DNA from: Polaromonas sp.
GTDB taxonomy: Bacteria; Pseudomonadota; Gammaproteobacteria; Burkholderiales; Burkholderiaceae_C
Direction: 5' to 3'
DNA: 64,000 bases
Assembly: GCF_029945925.1 (NCBI RefSeq)
Contig: NZ_JAQSDN010000006.1
Location: 1 to 64,000, forward strand
A program made the position numbers and the translations under genes. Below, piece by piece: positions 1 through 9,200 of the stretch (position 1 is its first letter; each line of letters starts with the position of its first letter). Below the pieces are notes generated by a model. The model was not told where the DNA came from. It made no database searches and saw only the letters and a list, made by a program, of their open reading frames with translations.

Positions 1-299
1 ACCGTCAACGCAGCAAGGTGCTCTTTGGCCAGGGCTTATTCAGCGTAGCCCTAAGGCGAATGGCACTTACTTAAGTCGCGAATACCGGCAAACCTGTCGG
101 CCGGGCCTGAACCGGGATGACAGGCGGGGACGTGGATGACGCCTGAAGTTGTCATTGCGGGCTTGACCCGCAATCCATGCCTCGCGGGCCTGCGCAGTGG
201 AACATGCGGCATGGATCCCGGCTCAAGGCCGGGATGACAGCCTTTTTGGCTTATGTAAGTGCCATACGTCCTAAGGCCTTGTTGAGTTTCGCTTGGTAC
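1..299. other. Intergenic region downstream of the giant RTX gene
   Basis: No convincing gene is seen between the window edge and the stop codon of the large minus-strand RTX gene. The only recognisable structure is the palindromic repeat at 151-238. A related half-element (accgggatgacagg) lies at about 111-124. Confidence 0.6.
151..238. repeat. Interspersed palindromic repeat, copy 1
   Basis: The element opens with gtcattgcgggcttgacccg and closes with a ggccgggatgac arm. Each end contains its own inverted repeat, gcgggcttgacccgc and cccggctcaaggccggg. A second copy with the same borders and the shared ccatgc and atgcggcatggatcc blocks lies at 36373-36484. It is of the dispersed, non-coding palindromic kind common in proteobacterial intergenic DNA. 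Confidence 0.8.
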
Positions 300-3200
300 T
301 TACTGCATTTGCGCGAGGTCAAACTGCTGAATCTCCTGAGGCCTGGCCACCTGCCCGAGCTGCCCAGCCGTGCCGTTGACACCGCCCAGCAACGCAATGC
401 CCAACCCAAGATCACGCGTAGCCCGGCTGTCCATCGAGATGTCAGCCGTGAAACGCCCGTCTGGGTTCTTGGCCAGTTGCATGTCCAGAAGCGCATCCTG
501 CAGGTTCCACAGCAGCGGCAAGACCCGGCGCTCGGCAAACTCGCTGCGGCTCAGCCCACCCTGCTCGTCCACGCTGTAGGTGAGGTTCTGCAAGCCCTGC
601 TCGAAGCGCTCTTTGGCCGCGGCAATCGACTCGGCCACGCTTTGCGGCGCAGTGGCGGCATCGCTGGTCTGGGTTTGCACCGGTTCCGGTGCATCAAACA
701 GGGCGGTCGGGTTGCCAGCCAGCACCTCCGGTGGCAGCATCTGGGCGCTGGAGGCGCCTTCCTGAAGGGTGGTGCGGCTGAGCACGGCAGCATGGTTCCA
801 GCTGGTGCCGTCGGCAAAGCGTATCTTCTCCAGGGCGTTGGCGCCTTTGCCGGCGTTCTCGAAGTAATTGGCCACGGTCAGCTGGTCGGTGGTGCCGTTG
901 ATGCTCAGGACCAGGTCGTTGCCTTGCCGGGCCACGCCCAGATCGGCTTCAGCAATATCGGCCCCCAGCTGCACGGTGTCGCCCGAGGGTTTGCCGGCGT
1001 CGAAGTTGACGATGATGTCCTGGCCGCTGCCGCGGCCCCAGACGTAGGTGTCATTGCCCAGCCCGCCGAACAGGACGTTGTTGCCGGCATTGCCTTCGAG
1101 GCGGTTGTTCAGCGCATTGCCGACGGCATTGATGTTGGCGCTGCCTGTCAGGGTCAGGCGTTCGACGTTGTCGGCCAGGACGTAGGAGACGCTGGCGTAG
1201 ACGGTGTCGGTGCCTTCGCCTGCGTTTTCCACCACCAGGTCATCGGGCGAGTCCACCCAGTATTTGTCGTTGCCCAAGCCACCGAACAGGATGTCGGCGC
1301 CAGCGCCGCCATCGAGTTCGTCGTTGCCGGCGCCGCCCCAGAGCTTGTTGGAGGCGGCGTTGCCGGTCAATTTGTTGTTCAGCTCGTTGCCCATGCCGGC
1401 TTCGGCCGTTCCGGTCAGCGTGAGGTGCTCGACGTTGTCGCCCAGGCTGTAGCTGATGGAAGACTGCACAGTGTCTGTACCTTCCGCGGCGTTCTCCATC
1501 ACGGTGTCGGCCTGGCTGTCGACGATGTACAGATCGTTGCCTTTGCCGCCCATCATCACATCAGCACCGGCGCCGCCATCCAGAATATTGGCGGCGTTGT
1601 TGCCGGTCAATACGTTGGACAGCTCGTTACCGGTCAGGCTGGTCGCCGAGCCGAGCAGGATGCCGTCCTCCACGTTGGCGGCCAGTGTCACGGACAGGCG
1701 GCTGATCAGGGTGTCGCGTCCGCCACCTTCGTCTTCCACAATGATGTCGAGGTCGTCTTCGAACAGGTAGGTGTCGTTGCCGGCACCGCCTATCAGGGTG
1801 TCCAGCCCTTGTTTGCCGTTGAGGGTGTCGTTGCCGGCGCCGCCTGTGAGGGTGTTGTCGGCGGCATTTCCCTGGAGAAGGTTGTTCAGGTCGTTGCCGG
1901 TGCCGTCTATCGTTGCCGTGCCGGTCAGGATGAGGTTCTCGACGTTGGCGCTCAAGGTGTAGGTCACCGAGGCTTCTACCGTGTCCGTGCCTTCATCCGC
2001 CCACTCGGTCACCCTATCATTTTCATTGTCTACTTCGTACAGGTCGTCGCCTTCTCCGCCCAGCATGATGTCTGCGCCCAGGCCACCTGTCAGGTGGTCA
2101 TCACCCCCCATTCCGAAGAGCAGGTCATCGCCGGCTCCGCCTTTGAGCTTGTTGGCCTGATCGTTGCCACGAATCATGTTGCCCAGGCCGTTGCCCGTGC
2201 CATCTATGGCCTCACTGCCTTCCAGCATCAGGTCTTCCACATTGGCGCCCAGCTTGAAACTGACCGAAGCCCGCACGGTGTCATGGCCCTCATTGGCTTT
2301 TTCAATCGCCTTGTCCAGAACGTCGTCAACGTAGTAGACATCGTCTCCCTTGCCTCCGCTCATGCGGTCCGCGCCGGCCCCGCCGTCGATCACGTCATTG
2401 CCCGTGGTTCCGGCCAGTATGTCGTCCGCGTCGGTTCCGGCAATGATGTCCGCAATGTCCAGATTGAAAACAGCCGACACCGTCGCGCCAGCCGCGTCTA
2501 CGGCCGCTATCTCAATAGTCAAAGGACCGCCCTCGGTATCGGGTGGAATACCTGAGAAAGTCTGCGTGGCGGCATTGAATGCAAGCCAGCCTGGAAGTTC
2601 GGTGCCGCCTGAGAGATGAGCGCTTAAAGTTAATACATCACCTGCATCTGAATCTGTGAACGTGCCTGCCGGCAGCGTGTAAGCAAACGCCTTTGTTTGG
2701 ACTGCGTGCTGGTTGTTGGGTAAAAGCGAAACCACCGGGGCTTGATTAATGCCGGGGTGCACATCAAGGGAAAAAACTTGTACCGCTCGTGCTCCGGCCA
2801 GATCAGTGGCAACAAGCTGCAGTGTCAACAGCCCTGCATTCATGTTCCCTGGGGTGCCTTCAAGCTTGCCAGTCACATAATTAAATTTCAACCACGCGGG
2901 CAGCGCGGCCCCTCCCTCGCCCTCTACCCGATAAGACAGCCGGTCACCCACATCCCGATCCTCAAAAACTCCGGACGGCAAGACCCAGCTAAAGTGCTGC
3001 CCGGCAGTCGCCTCAAGATCGCCTACCTCGTTCACTACCTCCGGTGCGTCGTTGCTATCCGCTATTGTTAACGTGAAAGTTTGCTGCGCCAGCAGCGTGG
3101 AGGTTTGATAGGCTTTGACCTCAACCGTCAGTTCACCCACATCCTCATCGAGCGGGGTTCCACTGAAAGTGCCGGTCAGCATGTCAAACTGAAGCCAGGA

Positions 3201-6200
3201 CGGGAGATCCTCACCGGAACCGGCCAACTTGGCGGCATACCTCGCCGTTTTATTGCCTGTCAGGATAAATGCATCGCTGGGAATGGCGAACGACAGCGCT
3301 TGGTCTTGCACGGCCCGGATCTCGGGTATCGCCGTGCCGTTGACAATGGCGTTGGTCACCACGACACGCGGTGGTGCCAGTTCAAGCATTTGCTGCATCG
3401 ACATCGTCGAGCCATCGGCAAACTCAAAAACTTCAATGCCTTGTCCGGCGTCTGCGCCTACATCCGGCATGACTACCTTGATACCGCCGGGTCCACCCCA
3501 AGACAGCAGCAAGACATCTTTCGTACCTTCCTCAAGCTCCACCGAACTCCAGCTAAGCTGGAGATCGGCCACCGCAATGCCGTTCCCAAAGCGCACTGTG
3601 TCCGCCACGGACTGAAGATAATCAGGGAGGTGATACGCGCCTGGCGCATTCAATGTAGACCGACCCATCGGCAAATTCCAACCTTGGGCCTGCCAACTGT
3701 CACTGCGTTCATCTGCGGACGGCCGGGCAAGGTCAATGCGCATCAACTCATTTACGTTTTCAGTTGTTGCCTCTACTTCTCCCGTCAAGCTGTCATGCCC
3801 TCCCCGCACCCTAAGCGGATTGATCATGATGCTGGTCAAATCTTGGACGAGTTGCGCGTCGAGCTTCCCGTACCAGCTCGACTGAAATGACACTTGAATC
3901 AAGGCACGAGCGGAATCGTAAATCGTATCCCATCCATCGTCCTCGACCGCTACCACATAGGTATCTGCGCCGGCGCCACCGTCCAGGTAGTCGCTTCCTT
4001 GGCCGCCGCTGAGCTCGTCATCACCACGCCCGAGCTGAATGATGTCGTCACCTGCACCACCATCGACCCAGTTGGACGAACTGGTGCTGCCGAAGTAATC
4101 GTTCCGGACGTGGTCCGCTTTCAGCACGGCATCATTTCCACCCCCCGCTGTTACCAATTTAGAGGCTGTCCCCTCCAGCGTAATCGTATTCGCCTGATCC
4201 CCGCCTCTGACATCTTCAATCGTGCTCGAACCTGTCATCACGTATCGGTAGAGTCTCTGTTCATACGTGCCAGTTATCGTGGTAGTCGTGGTGTGGGGTA
4301 TCTGCGTAACTCTTGTAGTAAATGGCTCCACAAATATCAACTGTCCGTTCGACCCAACATGTATTGACCAACCTGCAGGCGCCCCGAAACTCACCCCGGA
4401 AGCAATAGGCACCGCAATGGTTCTGCCACCCGTCGTAACGGACGACGTAGTGAACGTGGTTTGGCTCACTTGATAGCTATAGTCGTGCTGAACTGAACGC
4501 AAATAACTTGACTCCCTCGAAATTTCAGAACTGTCCTCAAACGCAGTTATCTCCGCCTCGTCTGATTGCGTCAGCTTGCGCACACGATTAAACGAATAGA
4601 CGTACTCGTTTCCAGAGCTGTCCGTCATTTGCTGGGTTCCGGTATCCGAGAAGATCCGTCCTTCCAGGGAAAATGGCGAAACCAGCCCGGCATAAAAATT
4701 CTCGCGCCGCTGCTCGGGCGTATGGTCCAGCAGCCCTGCAACCGCCAATGCACGCAAATCCATTTCCAGGCCAGACGCGGTTTTCAGAATCCAGCTCCCC
4801 GTGCCGACATAAAAATCAGGTATGTAAAAACTGGTATTCAAAGCCGAATTGGTCAACAGCAAGTTTCTTCCAACCCGTGCGTAGGAGAGGCTGTTGTTGT
4901 CGCCTTGAACCAGGCGGATGACACTGTCTTCTCCAGCAACCTCCATCACGGTATCGCGGCCTCCGTTCAGGCCCATGACATAGGTGTCGCGCCCTTCGCC
5001 ACCGTTCAGAATGTCACTGCCTTCGTCGCCATCCAGCACGTCGTCACCGGCACCGCCCATCAGTTCATCATCGCCCTCACCACCATCGAGTCCGTCGTCA
5101 CCCTTGCCACCAAACAGCCGATCGTTGCCGCCCCCGCCCAGCAGAAAATCGTTGCCGGCGTACCCGTATATCTCGTCATCTTCTGAGGTGTGAGGGTTCT
5201 CCGTCAGAGAATGTGCTAGGGCCTCCGAATAGACTTCGGCTTGGCTCAGCGTTGTTCCGTCGGAAAACTTGAATGCGGCTCCGGAAAGGATGACCCCCTC
5301 TTTGATCAGCACGGCATCGGCGGCGCCATAGGCCAGCCGGACATAATTGTCCCCGTCCACCACCACGCGGCTGGCGCTCAGGTCTGCAAGTGTGATGCCC
5401 TGTCCAAACCGGAGAGTGCTGTTGCCCTCGGTGTCGATCAGCCTGTCCACACCATCGCCCAAGGCGAAATGAAATGTGTCCGCGCCGGCACCACCATTCA
5501 ACACATCATCTCCGGCACCACCTGCCAATTCATCGTCGCCATCGCCGCCTATCAGCTCGTCATTGCCATCATGACCACGCAGCACATCATTGCCGCGGTT
5601 GCCCAGCAGCAAGTCGGCGCCGGAACTGCCATCGACCACATTGTCAAGATCATCGCCAGCAATAGCCTGCCCGTCAGCCGACGCAACACGATTGATCAAG
5701 TCCGCATAAGACCATTGGGTGCCATCGGCAAATGAATAACTGGCCACCGACCCTTCCAGCGCCCGCCGCACCAGCACCGAGTTATTGGCATCAATACGAA
5801 TCAGCAGATCGGTGCTCTCGTCCAGGCGTTCGACCGCCAGTTGACCCGGTGTTATATTCGCCAAAAACCGCACCGAGTTGACACCGGTGTAGTCAAATAT
5901 CTGGTCATTGCCCCCGTTGGCTTCAATGACATAGCTGTCGTCCCCGTCCCCCCCGAACAGGATATCGTCGCCCAGCCCTCCGGCCAGCACGTCCCGCCCG
6001 TCTCCGCCGAAAAGCAAGTCATCACCTGCTCCGCCAGACAACTGATCGTCGCCGGCGTCCCCATCCAACACGTCGCCCTGATCGCTGCCAACAATCATGT
6101 CCGCGTTGTAGCTGCCCGCGACGCCAAGCGCATCGAGCCCCGCGATCAACGAATCCAGGCTGCGTGTCTCGCCGCTGGCAAGCTGGATGCTGAATTTTCC

Positions 6201-9200
6201 GGCACGCAGCAACGCATCAGTTATCGTGAAAAAGGCACCATCATTCAAAGACAACGTAAGGTCATTGGAGCCTTCCACAGGCTGCAGCAAGGCCACGCTT
6301 TGCCAGTCGGAAACATCGGTCAGCCGTATCAAACTGACACCTTCGTTGTCATCGATCTGGCTGTTGCTGCCGGCATTGGCACCGCCGATGACATAAGTGT
6401 CCCTGCCCTCGCCGCCTCTTAGTTGCTTGGTGCCCGTACCTGCATAAATGGTGTCGTCACCGGCCCCCGCATCAACCGTGTCATCCCCTGCCAACGCATA
6501 GATCTGGTCGCTCGCATCCGTGCCGAAGATCTGGTCATTCTGGTCGGTGCCCGTAACCAGCACCCCACGTGTCACCAGATCCTTGAAGCTCAAGGTCTGG
6601 CTATTGGCGAGGGCAAAGTGGTCAATAAAGTTGGAGTTGTTCAGCCAGTTGCCAATACCCAGGTTCATCCGCTCGTCGATACCCGCACGCAACCGCACAC
6701 TCGTCTTTTGCTCTGTCCACTGCTCCCCATATTCGTTGGACATCTGGACGAAGTTGACCTCCAGCTTGAGATCGTCCAGGTTGAAAGCGCCCTCCAGGGC
6801 AATCACCGCCTGCTGCCCATAACCAGAGACCGTATCCACGCCATCGCCCTGGAAGTATTCCAGCGTCTGGTTGACGCCGTCCAACCTGATGGTGTCGTCG
6901 CCCAGCCCACCGCTAACGATACTGCCGGAGCCATACGCAACAAGTGTGTCTGCCAGCTTGCCTCCGTATACGGCCGCGCCGTCCTGTCCGGAATAACTTT
7001 CAACCACGGCATTGAGCGTCGTTGCCGCCAACCGGCGCACCGTGGTTTGGGTGCCATCTGCCAACTCGACGATGAAGGAGCCTGCGGCAGACACGTTCTG
7101 CAGGTAAACCCCCGCTTCACCCCAGCGAAGCCCCAAGCCCTGACCACCCGCCTCCACCGTCAGATCGGCCAGCGCAGCGCCAATCTGAAGCACGTTCTGG
7201 CCTTCGCCATCGTCAATGCCGGTATCCATCGTCGTCACACCCGTCTCCACATCTGTCCGGGTGGTCGCATCGGCAGTCCTGAGAATGTAACGGTCGTTGC
7301 CGGCGCCACCAAGGAGCAGGTTGTTTCCCGAGCCACCGTCGAGAACATCATCGCCCTCACCACCATCCAGATAGTCGTCACCGGCACCGCCGATCAGGGT
7401 GTCGTTGCCCCCATCGCCATAAAGCGTATCGTCACCTTCCCCGCCATCCAGGTAGTCGTCGCCATGAAACGCCAGAGCCAGGCCCGCCCCGTCGCCCCTC
7501 AGCCAATCGTTGCCATCGCCCCCAAATAACTCGTCGTCACCGCCACCTCCCGTCAATTCGTCGTCACCTGAGCCGCCGTCCAGATAGTCCCGGCCATGCA
7601 CTGCCGAATCGATCACATAGCCGCTCAATTCGACGGTGACATCGTCGCCAAAAAGCGCGTCGTGCCCATCGCCGCCGAGCAAGATGTCGTCTCCACCACC
7701 GCCTATCAGGATATCGTTGCCTTCTTCCCCATCGAGGTAGTCATCGCCATGAAACTCGGCATGCAGGCTATCCTGCATGCGGTCCCCTTCCAGCACATCG
7801 TCTCCGGCCCCGCCGTACAAGGTATCGGCTCCACCCTCTCCCGCCAGTTCGTCGTCGCCGTCCTCTCCATCCAGGTAGTCATCGCCATGATGAATTCCGG
7901 GTAGCCAACCGATTGCAGTTGCCCGTACGCCGGAAGTGTCACCGCGCATCACGTCGTTGCCCGAGCCGCCAAACATCGCGTCATTGCCACCCCCGCCGAC
8001 CATCTGGTCATTTCCGGCCCCGCCATCCATGAAGTCAGAACCATGCAGGGCAGGATCGACGCTTTGATAAGCATCGATAGTGCCGACACCGTCGCCGTAG
8101 AGCATGTCGTCACCCTCTTCGCCCTCGATGATGTCGTCACCCCCATGACCCCACAGTCGGTCGGCGCCCGCTCCTCCGCGGATACGATCATTGCCGAGCC
8201 CTGCAATCACCAGGTCGTCGCCGTCCCCGGCGTCAATCACGTCAGGTGCGTCATCCATCACCAGGCTGCCGCCACCGCCAATAAAGTGTGTGTTCGCGTC
8301 CTGGTAATAGGTGGCCCACGTGGGCCCGGCTGCGCGAAGCGTGGTGTAGGGTGGCAGCGTGTACTGCTCGTCGGGTTTGTTGCGCTGCAATGCACTGAGC
8401 CCGGTGGCGCTCAGAATCGTGTCATTGCCCGCACCGCCTTTGATGTTGTCTGAGCCGGCGCCGCCTCCAATCAGATCATCGCCAATGCCGCCGTCGATCT
8501 CGTCGTTGCCGTCGCCGCCATCAAGCGCGTCGTTGCCGCCAAGGCCAAATATTCTGTCGTTGCCGGTGCTGCCTGTGATCACGTCGTGAAAATTGGCCTG
8601 CGCCACCCCGCCGATGAGCGTGCCGTCAATGGCCCAGCTGGTGGCGCTCCATTTGTAGGTGTTGAAGGCGCTGTCGTCTGCCGTGATCTGAGGATCGATC
8701 TCCAGCCCCCGAAGCAGGGCGCGCTGGTCACCGTTATAGGTTTTGCCCGCTTGACCGGCATCTGCCAGGTTGATGCCCCAGGTATTGGAGGTGATGCTCT
8801 CGCTTTCCTGGCCGCTCCGGTAAGTCACGCCGAGCTGCGTGCTGGCGTTTTCTGCAAGCTCGCCTTCTTGCACCAGGGAGAAGCTGACCTGGGTCTGGCC
8901 TTCGGCCAGGGTGATCACTGCGCCGTGGGCATCGACCTTGCTGTCGCCCAAGACGGCCTTGAATTTGTCGGCCAACCCGGACAGCGCCAGGGTGAAGGTG
9001 TCGCCGGCTTTGGCCTCGGTGCTCAGAAAGATGGTGTAGAGGCCGCCGCCGCCTTCATTGATCGCGCTGGTACCGTTGACCGCGGCAGGGTCGAAGCTGG
9101 CGTCGGTGAAAGGGTTGACGCCGGTGCCCTGCCTGATGATGACCTTGGCGGTGTTGTCCAGCTTGATGCCGAGGTAACCGGTCTCGGTTTGCGCTGCCGC

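Noticed and set aside
177..2555. Long plus-strand reading frame (792 codons) opposite the RTX C-terminus
   Set aside because: It mirrors the Gly/Asp RTX repeats on the other strand, whose codons rarely give stops in antisense. Its product has no family features; several similar frames occur opposite the rest of the RTX gene.
7280..8260. Regular short repeats resembling a CRISPR array
   Set aside because: Periodicity is 27 nt with continuous coding of GGxGxDxLx units and no unique spacers; these are RTX repeats.
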